64,000 nt of DNA, from contig CM039182.1 of assembly GCA_008360975.2 (NCBI GenBank), positions 31,421,566 to 31,485,565 on the forward strand, in the 5' to 3' direction. Both the position numbers and the translations under genes were made by a program. Source of the DNA: Lichenostomus cassidix (taxonomy: Eukaryota > Chordata > Aves > Passeriformes > Meliphagidae). Below, in pieces: positions 35,750 to 50,000 of the stretch. Numbering within the stretch: position 1 is the first letter of the stretch; every line of letters starts with the position of its first letter. The notes beneath the pieces were generated by a model. That model searched no databases. It saw only the letters and a program-made list of their open reading frames with translations, and was not told where the DNA came from.

Positions 35750-38700
35750 CTAAAATAAGAAAGAGGAATATATTGGAAGCAGGCAGATTTAAATCACAAG
35801 AAGCAGCAAAGTGGCATGTCCCACTTCAGATCAAATAGGATGACCATTCAAGGAAGGTTTAAACTTTAGCATTCTAGTTAAGCCCTTGAGTGGTTTTGGA
35901 CAGATCCTAAAAAGTACACCTTATTGTGTTTAGACAAATGCTACATACAGTATACTTTATTTTTCCCTAAGCAATAAAACTCTGTACTAAATAATTATAG
36001 TCATGGTACTGCTAGTCCTGATAAAATGATGACATTGAAGGAAACTCCACTTTTCCATACATTGTAACAAGGTCTCATGACTCATAAAGAATTTTAAAGA
36101 TCAGGTCTCCCTCTTTTTCCATTATACTGTAGAAGGTCAGTTTAGACTAAGCAAAATAAGCAGATTTATCCCTCACCTCAGACTTGGAAAATTCTTTGCA
36201 AGCAAAGTGATCTCAATCTTAACAAACATCACCACTAGCCATGAAAGTCATCTCCAGAAATAAATGGTAGCAGAAAATGTTTCATTGAAAGTTCTTTGCT
36301 GCTAGCACAATAGAAAAAGTCAGCAACCTCACTCGAGGAACATAAATCACTGAACACCAGCAAGTTTTGCTAGACTTCAAAGTTTTGTACCAAAGTTGTA
36401 ATCCCCAAAAGGGTCAAAACCAGAGTTAACAGCTTATCCTGCTAAAGAAACAAGGAACCTCCTATGAAACGACACCTCGGACTTCTGTATTGCAAACAGC
36501 TTTATCTATAGGCAGTTTTACTATCTCTACCCCAAGCTACCCTTTCAGTCAGCAGAGCCACCTGCTGTATTTTGGTGGGACATTAAGCCCTCAGACATTC
36601 TGAAATGTGACACATGGTAGGTCAGGAGAGTCAGACTCAATGAAACACATGCAAAGTGACTTTATCTTATACTGTACTCATTTATTTAGAAGAACCATAC
36701 TCAAATGTCTTTAATCCTGAGTACAAATAAATGATTTCCCAGATTAGCCATAGCATTTGTGACATCAGAAGTGTCCTTGAAGCAGCTGAGCTGGCACACC
36801 TATTTCCTGAAAAACACCTCCTGGCTCATGGCTTTGATGGATGGTGGGAGGGTTGAGCTGGAGTGCTTCCTCCTGCCCACCTCCTCTCTCCTTCACCCCT
36901 GGTAGCTGAGCTGCTCACCAGGCTGCATCTGAACAGCCATAGCCCACAGCAGAGCATATTCACATAAGGATCACCAGTCCTGTTTTGCCTTAAAACTATG
37001 TCTGTGAGCTGAGACAGATTTTGATTGATGAACAAACTGGCTGTTGAGGGAGCAGGAGAAGGGCTGGCAGATAGCAGTACTACCTTCCCCAGGCATCCTC
37101 ACCTGCGCTCTCCTCAGCTCTCCTCTCATATACCTTCAAACATATGCAGGTTACCATGGCCAAGATCATACACATAACATGAGCCATGAGGTCCAGCTTG
37201 GTGTGTCTGCCTGGATGCTCTGGGTCTGCTGCAGACAAAAAGCAGCCCAACATTTAGGCATCATCTCACAACTTGAAAGAAAAGTAACTTCCGATTGCTC
37301 TTGACCTCTAAAGTAGATCATATGGATTTATTTTTTCTTATGGCAGGACTCTGCTGATATTGCTATTCCATATAGGATATAATTTTGTTTCTTCCCCCAC
37401 AGTTATGCTATCAAAAAAAAAAGATAATAAAAATGTAATTATAAAAGGAGAAAAGCAGAAATAAGTAATTCTGTCAACACAGTTTGTTTCATTCAGGGAT
37501 CTTTTTAAATCCATTATCAAAGGAAAACAGAGTTCTGATATAAATCTTCACCACTGGGTTTGCAAGCATCACTTCACCAGCAAAACTCTGAAATTCAAGG
37601 TGAATACTGCAAACAGACGGTCAGACTATAGCAGTAACAGAAAGCTTGTATAATGGGCATTAGATCTCAGCAGCATTTAAAGGCAGGCAAAATCAAAATG
37701 CTCTTGGGACATTGTGACATATCTCTGCCCCAGCCTGGAAAAGGAACAACACAATGCTCGAGAGGGATGGCCTGAAGAGCCATGTGTGGCCCCTGCTTTT
37801 CTAGTGCAGGGCAGGGCTTCTAAAGGCAACATACTCCATCCAGACAGGCTGGGGACTCTGTGCAGTACCTTCCCAGGTAACCCATCTCCTCCCAGCCTTC
37901 CTCCCCAAGAGCTGCCTCATCCTCTTGCACAGTTCCACACATGCATGACCCTCTTCTACCCACTGCCATTGTGGGAGACATAGAGCATTCAGGATATCCA
38001 TTAGTTGACCACTAGTCAGAACAACCTGCAGGAAACAGGAACGTTGCAATGCCGGAAGGCATTAACAAATGCTAAAAATCGGTTGTTTGAGCAATTTCTC
38101 AAATTGTTAAGTCTGCATTAGCCGAATGTTTCCCCAGTTCTCCTTTCAATTTTCTGATTTCTTCTAAAATCAATTTGCTGTAGGCACTCATGGGCAGAAC
38201 ATCCCCCCAGACTCTGGCTATTAATCACAGCATTTAAAGGAGCAGCACCTTGCTAGTACCAAGACCATGCATCCAGGTTTAAGTGATTTATATTGATCCA
38301 GCCAGCTTTTCCAACAATCCTGAGCAGATGGGCGCTCCACAAACAGCTGTGCCAGGGGAAAAGGTTAGTGCCTGCCAACTGGCTTCTTGTCACAGGCCTC
38401 TGTTACAAGCATCCCCTTCCCTGCCCAGAGCCAGGGCAAACACCCCAGAGCATCTTCAACCAAAGTGAGCAGGCAGACACTGGAGGAGCAGCACCTGTTG
38501 CTGGCCTGGCTGGGCTGGCAGGTTAGTGAGAGCATAGGATGGTGTCTGGCCAGTGACAAGAAGCAAACACCCAGAACTGAGGGCAGCAAGATCTCTTACC
38601 TGGCACAAAGGGGAAGAGAAAGAGGGTATATGTCCACAAGCCCCACTGAATACAGGTATCCTTGGGTGTTGAATGAATTTGAATGATTTTGACATGAGCA

Positions 38701-41700
38701 ATTTTAAATTATGAGAAAATCGCCTCAGTTTAAGTGTACACTAAGTGAATGGCTTAAAAAAATAAAAGTTGTTTTTTATCAGCAATTTCATAACCCAACT
38801 CTAAAAAAACCTGAGTAAGTTTATCATCCAAACCCAGCTCTCCTTGGCTTCAATGTTGTTTAGACTGTGTAAGGAATGTAGCAAAGAAGCAGTAAATATT
38901 TTCTTAAAGGAAAAAAAAAATTGCAGACCTCACACTGACGTTCTTGCAGCTCTCTTGGGAGAGAAGGAGCATTTGGCCTCTTTTTCATGAGATTTCCATC
39001 ACAAACTTGATTTTTGTGTCCTCCCTGCCTCTTACCCAAACCCGTAAGAACCAGCCACAACTGAGCCATTTAACTATACCAGGGAGCAACACTTCAGGAA
39101 TCACACCATCTCATACTTTTTTCCCATCACAAGAACAGTCCCTTGAAGGCTGAAGTGGCCACACAGACAAGCAACAACCCTTAATTATATTTTCTTGGTT
39201 TCTGCAGGAAAAGACTGCTATATATTTTGTTTATAAAACAGAAAAGACCACCTATTTCTTAAGATATTCTGGTATATTTAGAAATTTATGTTACTGGGGC
39301 CACCACATACATGTAAGAAATTCATTGCAGTATTTCTGGACACAGTGTGCCCCTAACCCCATAACAACTCATAGATAGCCCTTGAATTGTCCCAGGCACT
39401 GCCCTCGTGGGTTACCGTGCATGCAATACAAGTTCTGCCATAAAATGTAAGAATTCAAGGATAATTTCCTACTTACTGGTAGCTGGCCATTTATTTTTTA
39501 ACAAAAAAAGTTTTGACATTGCAAAGTTAACCATAGGAAAAGTGAGCGGAAGCTTAGGGTGGGATGGGAAAGTATTTCTCAGACAAGTGCTGATTCTGGA
39601 ACCGTACATTCAAAAAGAGTTGTGAACTTTGGAGCTGAGCCAAATGTTTCCTTCTCCACTAGCATAAATCCAGCTTTGCCCCCTGATACAAAGATCCCAG
39701 CATGTTTCACAAAGCAGCAATAACAGGGAAAGGCAAAGGTGGTTTACCCTGATCTGTATGTTTGGGTTCAGGCTTGAGACTGGAGACAGGAAAAAAATAC
39801 AAACCAATGTAGAGTGATCGATTCTGTTTTCTACCTGCAGTATTTCTCCTTCTTTGCAGGAAAGGTCACCACGAATGAAAGAAAAAAAATGTCAAATGAA
39901 CATTAGCTTGCTAATGTGCAGTCCAAGTAAGTCCATTTGCAAATTAATCTAGAGAATTCGGGATGTTGATGTTTTATGGTCACTTAAGGATCACAAGAGA
40001 CTTCATCTGATCTGAGTTCCTTGTCCCCCACAGACCAGAGCTGAGATCGTGCTAATAGATTCTTCTGTAAACTAATGTTACAACAGATAACTCTTGTGGG
40101 GGAGAGCATTGTCCTTTAGTAATTCCATTTCAGATCATTAAATCAGCAGAAAAAAATAATGAAGAAATAAGAAACCAGAGTAAATAATTTTATACCCACT
40201 ACCTCAGCAGAATCAGCCATCACACAGGGGTGTGAAAGGAGAGGGAACATAACCACTGCTCACACTGGAATCAACCAACAGTGCTCCCCCCTGCTTTTAC
40301 ATCCATGCCACAAAGTTTAGTGTAGATTTAAGGCATTGGAAAGGATTTGTCTTTCCCAGCAGCATGGAGCACCACACACAGGCTAAAGGGCTCACCTTAG
40401 ATAGCCAGACTGGCATCCAGTGAGGGTAACAACAGACACCAGCAGCACTACAGACCTTCTCCTGCCTGGGGAAGAACCTGCCAAGGTTACCCACAGAGCA
40501 GTGCCTCCATCATACTCTGTTCTGTATGCCACAAACTCGAAGGTAAATTGATTACATTAATTACATCTGATGAGTAAGATTTTTTAAAGTCACATAGTAA
40601 TACAAGCACATTTTTTCATTTTGATGCTTAGTCTTGTTCAATATAGCAGAATCATCTGCCCAGCTGGAAGTGGGAAGCACAGTTTAAAAAAATCCACACA
40701 TAAAGCAACTCCTGGAACCCACAGCGTTGTAATCTTCCCAGAGGCTTTGCTTTATTGTGCTTTCTTCCTTTCCTATAAATGAAATTTCTTCTTTCTACCC
40801 CTTCTGGCTGCAAAGATAACCTTTCCTACACAAACCAAGGCACTAGCGTCATTCTGCTGCTGCAGCCAGCCAGACTGGAACAATAACACCAGGAGAGGTG
40901 TGAACTTCCTCCCTTTGGCTTAATAGGGTGTTAACTGTGAAAGCTAATTATTTAAATGCTTAAGAAAGGACTTCCATCACAGTTAAGCATTTTACTGCCG
41001 AACAATAGACAAGGACACCTGTCCATCTGCAAGCAACTCTGGGTGGCATCCACATGGCCATTCCAGGAAGCCAGCTTGGCTCCCCATCACTGCTGGCTGT
41101 CCCACAGCCCCTGCTCTGACTGCTCCCCCTCTGTGCTACCATAAGGCATTTGGGATTTGGAGACTGGCAAAGGATTGCTTTTTGCTTCTGCGCTGCCCGA
41201 GGCTGCTCCTGCTTGCTTATCTCACTGCAAGCCCTCGGGCATGGCCTCAGCAGCAGCCCGAGCGTGGGGAATCCCGGCTGTACAAACACTGCCGGGCTCA
41301 CCTGGGACTTGTCAGGCTGCATGGCGACTTCAGTGTCCCCACAGCTGCTCCAGAGGTGGCTCTGCTCACCATACAAAGCCCCATCACCCCTAAGGCTACA
41401 TCACTTATGTTCTCAGTGATGCTACTTCATTTCAAATGCGGAGGATAATTTATTATTTAGTATTTTTCTTTAACCTGCTAACATCCTAGGACATCAAACC
41501 ACTCTGCCCTTTGTAAGATTTCAGTCTTCAGTACTCTGTGATCACAATTCATATAGGAATCTCTTTTTTCTAGCCAGGAAGTAAAAGGCTCCTACGTGCC
41601 CTCTACAGATAGGAGACACATACCCATGTTGGAAGAGGTAAAAAGCCTACTTCTGAGCACAAGAACTTTGTTTATTTCACAAGCCAACAGACTTTCACTG

Positions 41701-42663
41701 CCTCATCCCTGCTGGATGGTTACAGCCTGTTGTGGGCTTTTTTCGCCCCTGTCAAACCAAAAAGACCTCAGGAATCTGAAGGAATATTCCCCGGGGGAAG
41801 GCTCCAGAACTGCCAGCAGCCTGCACCAGTTGATTTATTGTCAGCTGCTGAGAAGTTCACAACTTCTAGCACTCTTCTTATATTCCAAATTTAAGTCATG
41901 TCTGTTTCTCTCCCAGAACTTTATATTTGGGTTTTTTTTTTTTTTTGTTTTGGTTTTTTTCCAATGGAAGTTGCTGGCATGAAGATTTTAAGAAAAAACA
42001 CAAACCCCGATTTTATTTTTTTTTTAAATCCCATAACTAAGCTGATTTCATTATTTTTGAAAACTTTACTGTTATTTTGAACAACGGAACTTGTGGTATC
42101 CCTTGTTGTTCTTTGTGGAGGGTATACAGTGAGCTCTAGAGAGGTTGGTTACTATGGCAGCTCTGAGCTGTTTGACAGTGTTATAATGTTTGCTGATGCT
42201 TATTAATTTATCAGAGTGGAAAAAAATGAATAGCTCATACTGACACCACTGGGGAAACTAAAAGCCAGATCCTCTAGGCTATGCAAAGCACTAGTGCTGA
42301 GCAATGGAAAAGAAAACGAGCAGCCAGTAAATGCTTTGCAAACCTCAGATTTCGGGACCATTTTAGACCAGACTACATCCTCACGTATGCTCCTGCATTT
42401 TCCAAGTTCTGTTACCAAACTGAAGGGGGAAACTAACAAGTACTGAGTATCTGGAATCCCCCAAAGCTGCTTGTAAGAGACAGTAATAATCCCAGGAACA
42501 AAACCCTCCAACTGAGAATTGGTTCCTTATTTACCATGAAAGAGTAATCTTTTCCCAGAAATTACTGAAAAGACAAAGCTTTTTAAGCTCATCCTTAACA
42601 TGTTTCCTTTTATTAGCAATACAAAAATTGCCTTTGAGCTTTCTTACTCCTTCCCACTATTTC

Positions 42664-42682
42664 TGCATATATATATGCAAAT
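42664..42682. promoter_or_regulatory. palindrome overlapping an octamer (POU) motif
   Basis: TGCATATATATATGCA (42664-42679) is a perfect 16-bp palindrome, and its right half runs into ATGCAAAT (42675-42682), the consensus octamer for POU/OCT factors. Such a motif arises by chance at this scale, so regulatory function is only possible. Confidence 0.3.
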
Positions 42683-44767
42683 TATCATACAGATTTCCCT
42701 TCACTGAGTACATTACATATCTCTGAAACAGTTGGCAGGCCCCTGGGGGGGTGTTGCCCAGACAGCTGTGCAATCAGCTGAGTAAATCAGCTAATTAAAG
42801 AAACAAAGAAAATGCAAAAATTATTAAAGACAGACTGCCGCTTACAGCATTGTTCAGCACCTCTGTATGTAAAAAAGCACAGCAAGCACAAGATGGAATA
42901 AAGGTACATGTAAATCGGTGAATGAACTATTGCACAAGTAACAACGATGCCATTTTCTCTCAAACACTAATCTGGGATGCTATGATATTTATGCTTTGTA
43001 GTTTAAATCAATTTAACATAAATTACTCCAGCATTTTATTTTACAATTGCAAAAGTGTGAAATGTAATGTTGGTCTCACAACTGACTTCTGTATGTAAAA
43101 AATGGTCATTAACTTCTGCTTGACCTTAGGTGTAGAACTAATATTGAATTTGCACAGAGGGTACTCATTATTCTGATCTAGTTTCCACATAGAAAAAGAA
43201 GTTCCCAAGGGTCCTAGTGCTATAAGCCATTTCTCAAATCTCAAACAGGAAACAGGACTCCAGAAAATGATGCAAAAACATTTCCTCTCATTGCAGAGTT
43301 TATCAAAAGGAACAGATAACAGCAAGGGTAGGAATCTGCAATCTAAACAGAGCAAAGCCAGTGTGGTAAGAAGGGGGGCTGACAGATGTAGATTTGGTCT
43401 TGCAGACCACCATTACGGCGCCATTCCTTCCCACTGCTTCTAAATGACCACAGGAAGGACAAACCTCAGTTTAAATGAGGGTCAGCTCTGCCTACATTAC
43501 ATAGCCATTATAAATTAAAAAATGAATGTACCAAATAAAGCCACCAATATTTCCCAGCTCAGTCAGATAATGGTCATTTCACATTATTGTACGACGGTTA
43601 TTTAGGAACTTCTGTTTATTGTATTTGTAAGAACTGAAGCCTTTCATCTGGCTTTGAAGGCCCATATTTCATCCAAGGTAGTGGTGCATTAGAACAACAT
43701 AATTTGTAAAACACCTCTGGCTAAACAAGACAGACATTTTTTAATAGATAAACAACTACAGCTGATTCATGTGGCCAGAGGAGGTTTGGTTTTCAATGCC
43801 TGGCCCTTTGTGATGCATGGAAAGATAAAGCCACATTTTACACCCACTTTGTGAACATATAAAGTTGTATTTTTATCACGGAGAAAAAAAACATGAAAAA
43901 TTATATGTAAACGCTCTAGGATTACTAAAGGAACAGACAAAAGCAAGGAGTTTTGTACCAACCACAGCTCAAGAGAAACCATTTGACGTCTGAATGCAGA
44001 AAGTTTTACATTTTATCCAGTAATTTTAGATATTAGTTCTCACGTGCGTGGTATTTAATTATTTTTTTTTAATCACATGGCAGTGAATGTATCTGTAGCA
44101 GTGTTGCCTGAAACGAGATGATGGAAGGATGGAGAAGAGCCCATTACATAATCAGAGAATGATTGCTGGGAACAGATCAAACAAGGAGGTATGGACTGTG
44201 GCTGAGCAGGCTGGTGCAAAGTAAAACACTGCTCTCTATTCCATGGAAACATCCCCCAGGCATGGCCAGGAAAGGAGCAGGAAACAAAGAGGACTCTGAA
44301 TAAATAAATTCTGTGAACTCATTGTAAATGCCTCTCCCAAAGCCCCAATAAACAAAACATTCATCTGGGGGCTGTTTTTTGCACAACTGCTGTCTTTCTG
44401 ACCTTACTGTGCTGTCTCCTTTTGCATGTGTGCAAAATATCTTTCACCTTCACAGCTACCCTGCATTGCTCATTTCTGCTATGTGAGTACCTTAGATCAC
44501 ACAGAAAGAACTATGCACAAGGTTCCACAACAACTGCAAGAACAAAACCATAAACTGCCAAGATGCCTTTCAGCACAATTCCCACCTTCTTTTTCCGAGT
44601 CTGGGTCCATTCTGCCTTAGATCAGCTGTTGAATACACAAAGGCTGAAAGCATTATTGCACAGTCCTTTCACTGATGTTGTCTAGAGCATTTTCCACTCC
44701 CAGCATGGCCCAGGGTGGGCACAAAGCAGGTGGTTATAGATTCAGCTATGGCACAACAGAGCTCTGC

Positions 44768-44788
44768 GTGTGTGTGTGTGTGTGTGTG
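44768..44788 (+). repeat. (GT)n microsatellite
   Basis: About ten uninterrupted GT units are flanked by CTCTGC and GACAGATAC. Confidence 0.9.
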
Positions 44789-45019
44789 ACAGATACAGTT
44801 CCTGACCAGCCAACACAAGGATTATCATTCCCCACGACTGGGAGTGGTCTGATCCTGCCCTTTTGACGTGCTGTCATTTTCTTGGTGTGCTTGATAATGG
44901 AAGAATCCCATGTGATGCAAGACATCATTGTAAACCCCACTGGTCCCTAGGGGTAGGGATTCCCTTCAATAGGGCACGAAATGTTTAAAAGGGATTGCTT
45001 AAAGAAGCAAACATGATTA

Positions 45020-45410
45020 GAACCATAGAACCATAAATTATGCTGAGCTGGAAGGGACTCATCAGGATCATTAAGTCTATGTCCTGCCCTGAGCAAGACA
45101 CCTCAAGAATCACATCATGTGCCTGAGAGCATTGCCCCAGAGCTTCTTGAACTCAGAAAGACCTGGTGCTCTGATCACTTCCCTGGGGAGCCCATTCCAG
45201 TGCTCAACCACCCTCTGGAAGAAAAATCTTTTCCTGATATCCAGCCTAAACCTCCCCTGACTCAGCTTCATGCCATTTCCTTGAGTCCTGTCCCTGGTCA
45301 CGAGAGTGAAGAGATCAGTGCCTGCCCCTCTGCTTCCCCTCATGAGGGACCCATGGAGACATCTCCCTCAGTCTCCTCTTCTCTAGGCTGAACAAAACAA
45401 GATTATCTCC
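45020..45410 (-). repeat. CR1 LINE, 5'-truncated copy with ORF2 end and 3' UTR
   Basis: About 390 bp in reverse orientation. AGAACCATAGAACCATAAATT, GAAGGGACTC and following sequence is the inverted 3' UTR. The part after 45110 is the inverted end of the CR1 reverse-transcriptase ORF. In the minus-strand frame 45343-45110 the hallmark RFRLDIRKRFF and VVEHWNGLPREV of the ORF2 C-terminus are readable, ending shortly before the UTR. It is truncated at its 5' end, as usual for CR1. The open frame is a transposon remnant and not a host gene. Confidence 0.9.
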
Positions 45411-46444
45411 CTAACTTCAAGACCTGAAATCACAGACCTTAAAGAAAGACCCTAAAGTACAGTGTAACTTTTAAAATAATGCTAGCTGTGTTTTCAGGTG
45501 AAGCTTTTAATTTGAACTGCATTTCAGAGGGCAGGGGAAAAGCAAAGATACAGTCACCATGACCTAACAGAAGCATGACATTCTTGCACCTTCACTTTGA
45601 GTGGCCATTTCTCCAGGGTGAACCCTGTAAGTAACATTTGCAGAAGAATTTGCAGAAGAACTCTCACTCCAAAGTTTACTGATTTCAACCCTTGCTTTAA
45701 ACAAGTGGATGTTTGGAGGAACTGAAAGTTGTAATAAAATGAGGTACTACTTCAGTCAGTCAAGTAAACAAACTTACTGAAAAGAGACATGAAGAGAACA
45801 GAAAAGCAGTAAGTTCCTACTGATATTACCCTTTTCCCACCCTTCAGACTTTCTCAATTTTTTCACAAGTGAAAATGTACACCTCTCTGGCACAAGACTG
45901 TCACTTTATTCTGGAAACAGGACCAAGTTTTTTCATATCTCATTATGCCCTTTTTCAGTGGCATAAGTGGTAACAAACCACACACATTTTACTCCAAAGA
46001 GATGGAATACCTGGTTGTTTAAGAAATCTGTAAACTCAGTAGTACTTAGTATGTTTGAAATTTACACAAAATGCTGAACTGCTCCATTCTTGAATGACCT
46101 TTGATCATGTATTTGTGACTTCATTTTTCAAGTATGTATACAAATCTAACTCAAATTTGTAATGGTTTCCATTTTCTATATAACAACAATTCTGCAAGTG
46201 AATAAAATGAATAACATAACTTAGGACATTCAGATAGCACCAAATGACAAAACTTTTGCTAATTATTGTGGAATAAACTTATCAGGAAGTCTCAGAAGGA
46301 TCTGTACTACTTGAGGAAATGGGCTGAATGGTAAAGATGCAGTTTCCCGAGTTAACTAAGCTGGTAAAACAGCTTAATGCTGCCAGAAGCGTCTTACTGG
46401 GCTCCTTCCCACACACCTCCACCTCCCCACCCTGATAAGAAGCT

Positions 46445-47075
46445 GCCACCCTCACTCTGTGTCAAGTCTAGCACATGATGCTGCTATACTATATGCTGCT
46501 CTGGCTGCCCCATCTCAAAAGCAATATAATAGATGCAGCAAAAATGATCAGATTTTATGGAAGATATGTTGTATGAAGAATGACTAGCAATATATCTGGA
46601 AATGAGACAACTCACAGGGGTATGACAGAGGTGCACAAAATCCTGAATAGTATAATGATGAATAAGGAATGGATTATTCACCACTCTCTGTCACCAAAGA
46701 GCTACATCACCACAGAGTGAGGGTCGTGAGGAATGCACTTAAAACAAACAAGAAAAATACGGTTTAACATACTACACGCGGGAATTGTGGTACTTGCTGC
46801 CGTAAGGGATGATGAAGGTCAGGAGTATAAGCAGGCTTAAAAAGCAATTTGATAAATTAATGGAGAAAGGGTCCAGCAAGGGTTACCTACCACAGGAGTG
46901 TGGGTACAGCAAAATCCCTCTATCACAGACTGGTAGATGCTGAGTATGTACATCAGAAGGACTGTTTGTACTTGCTCTGTTTCTCTACTCTAAGCATCCC
47001 CTACTCATCACTCACAGTAGGAGCATAGCTGGATGGACTTTTAACCTGACCCAGCCTGACTGTTCTCATGTGTTT
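46445..47075 (+). repeat. ancient amniote CR1-type LINE remnant
   Basis: In plus orientation the segment contains GAGGTGCACAAAATCCTGAA, later GGAATGGATTATTCACC, ACTTAAAACAAACAAGAAAA, GCAATTTGATAAATTAATGG and, near the end, TGGATGGACTTTTAACCTGA followed by CCAGCCTGACTGTTCTCATG. The order matches the ORF2 end and 3' UTR of the CR1 subfamilies abundant in turtles and crocodiles (AACAAGAAA...GAACTAGATAAATTCATGGA...TAGATGGACC...GACCCAGTATGGC...TTCTTATG). Many substitutions and no intact frame indicate an insertion much older than the avian CR1 copies here. Recognition is by eye. Confidence 0.72.
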
Positions 47076-50000
47076 AACCGGGCTGACATTGCCTGGAGTG
47101 TGTTTGAGTCAAGTCACGCAATCAGCTCTGACAGCAGTGCTGTAGAGGTGGTGCAGGGGCTGGGAAAAGGAATAGCTGTTCACAGCTTGCTTTTCATTCA
47201 TGTTGGCAAAGCTCAAGCCCCAGTGACTGCTTCATATTGAATCGTCTGCATTAAAATAAAAATACTAAGCAAATCACATAGGTAGTTAGGTTCTGACAGA
47301 AGCAATACAAAAGGAAAGGGGAAGGGTGGATATGCATACATATATGTAAGAAAAGGGTGGAGGCAATCCAGAAGATCTCAAATATTAAGTTAACAGATTG
47401 CAAAAGTCATATTGTTATAAATTATTATACATTATTATAAATAAAATGTAAATGACATATTAGAAAATCAATAGAGCTTGCCAATTCAAATATGGCATGA
47501 CTAAAGTGCGTCTAATTACATAGTGGAAACCTGAGTATCATTCATAAGGGGGAGCAAAACCACACACAAGTGCTAGGGCTTTTGTGGCTGCCCTGCCTTT
47601 CACAGTGGGAGGGAGAAGCACTCACAGACCTGCTGCTGCTCCTGCAAAGCCTGGGGAGAAGCTGAGCCACCATCTTCCTATCTCATCTATACCCTGTCAG
47701 TTGTTATCCTAATTAGCCCCTGTATTCACAAACACAAAGACCAGAGCCATGCTCTTATCAATTGATCCTTTGCACAAATTAAGTTATAGAAATTCCTTCT
47801 TCTATAAAGGGATTTGCTGGGTGATGCCATGGGGCATAGCTCGGTTTGTGCACAGAAATGCAGAAATGCAAGGAAACTTGTTTGTGGATGGGATTAACAC
47901 CAGTACAAAGCACCTACCTGACAGGTTTTGATCAGTTCAGATGCACCCGTGTAGCTTTGCCACCAGCCAAAGTCCCCAGCCTCAGGCTATTTGCTGCTTT
48001 TTATCCTTGTTTTAGCTACCATCTCTAACACGTAAGAAACATGTCGTGAGCCATGACAAGCAATTGAGATAAATGCCAACCCTTGTAAACTTTCAGACGG
48101 GAGGCTGCATTTATGTTTCAGCACATTTGCAGAACCATCAGAAGCCAGCAAGGTATAAATAAACAAAACAACTTAATGCCAAGTGCCTACAATTAAAGAA
48201 AAGGTTCCCTTCTGCTCCAGTTACTTGCTTCCCCAAGACCTTTCACCAAACCACAGAAGGCAGCATTTAATCTATTTATTTCTAAGGTTAGGCAAGAACA
48301 ATTTCAATGCATTTTTATAAGCCACAGAGAAGTGCACAAGCTCATTTCCCTCTCTTAGGTCACCTTTATGATGAGAGCTTTATTCTAATGAAATATAAAT
48401 GTGATTTCAAGTCAACAGTGTTACCGAGGTCCATCAAAGCTTCTGAATTACAGACACTTCTTTTACCCGGGTTTAGTTTTATTTGCAAAGAAGCTAAAAG
48501 TGCAGAGCTCCCTCTGCATGAGGGCTCTCAAGTATGTCTCTGTCAGCATGTGCCTTTTTATCAGAGTGGTATGCTTGCAGTACACATCTGGAATATGAAA
48601 ACAGAGGGGTTTTTTTTCAACAGCACAGAAGTTTTTAATTTTTCAGGTTCCTCACTTTTCTTTCAGCATCTACCAGCTTTATGAGTTTCCCCTATTCTTC
48701 TACACCACAGTAAAAACAGAAGAATGCTTCGTGAGGAAAGGCATTCTACCCCACACCCCTACTGGGTTTTTATTTTCTGGTAGCCAACATTCTCCATCAA
48801 GTCAGATCCTGCACTAGCAAGAATTTGATACTCTGCCCTACCCCACAGCAGGCTCAGGTCTCTGCTTTGGTTTTTGTCAGTAAATACAGTGTGTAAATCT
48901 CTGACACAGACAGAACTGTAATAGCTGCAATTACTACCTCTTACTGGGTAGCAAACCCAGCTTCATTTAAAAAAAAAAAAAAAAACATGTTTTCATTCAG
49001 GTAACCAAAGGCAATACTTCTCCCCATCCAAACACAGCAAGTCTTCCTACTTGGAACCTCTTCACCTCTTCCAGAGGGAGCTGCGGTGTTTGTGTAGCAC
49101 TTTCCATGCAACATAACATGGTGATTACTACAGTAGGCCTAGACAAATAATACAAAAAACTTAAATTAGCCAGCTCTTCTCATACAGTTAAATTAAATTG
49201 AATTACTTTTTTTTTTTCATTTAGAATTAAATCACTGTGAAGGACTTCTCTAAGGGCAGGGGTACATCCAGAAATCAAAGTAATTTAGGAACAAATTATG
49301 TAGTCCTAGCACTAGGCAAAAATACTTTTCTTATCTTTTTTTTTTTTTTTAAAGGGGGTGCAGCTGATTTCTAGGGAAGCTTTTGGCTAATGACCAATTA
49401 CCCTGTGCAGCCAGGTTCCAGACAGCAGGTTAGGACCATGCCCATTGCCTGCCCTCCCCACTCCTGAATCCCAGGGGGGATGAGCCAGGCTCCCACGCCA
49501 CTCACACCAGCCTGGAAGCTACCCAGGGCAGCTGGCCCAACAGCCATGTTCCACTCTTTTTCAGCCAAGATAAACTCTTTGTCTCATTTTTGGTGGCTTA
49601 TTTCCTGGAATTATTTGGAGTCTTGGAGAGGATTAGAGGAACAATATCTTTGAAAGATACTGTGGCTTACAGCTCGAGAAGTACTTTCTCTGAAACGTGC
49701 TTCACTTCACCAAGCACAGCACACCATAGCTTGATTGCTAACAGTAACTGCTACACTGTGAATTTAACCATCAGCAATAAAATAAAGAAGCATAACCAAC
49801 CACCCTAATTTACTCTGCACCTACTGTATTAAAGGCATTAACTTAAATTAGACCTTACTGTTATGCCTGATCATACACCCATTTTTTACAGTCATCCAAG
49901 ATGGGGCATAAAGAAATGCAAATTTAAACAAGAATGCACTAGTTAAACAGACCAAAGAGTTATCTTTTGTTCATATCTAAACAGATATTTTAAGTGTTTA

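Noticed and set aside
45110..45343. 77-codon minus-strand frame as a host gene
   Set aside because: The peptide is the C-terminus of CR1 ORF2 (RFRLDIRKRFF, HWNGLPREV) in a 5'-truncated LINE copy.
45642..45662. Short tandem ATTTGCAGAAGA repeat
   Set aside because: Two copies only; no sign of an array or CRISPR-like spacing. CRISPR is not expected in a vertebrate genome.
48307..48684. 125-codon plus-strand frame
   Set aside because: It is low in family resemblance, rich in Phe/Leu from T-rich DNA, and has no promoter, splice or poly(A) context.
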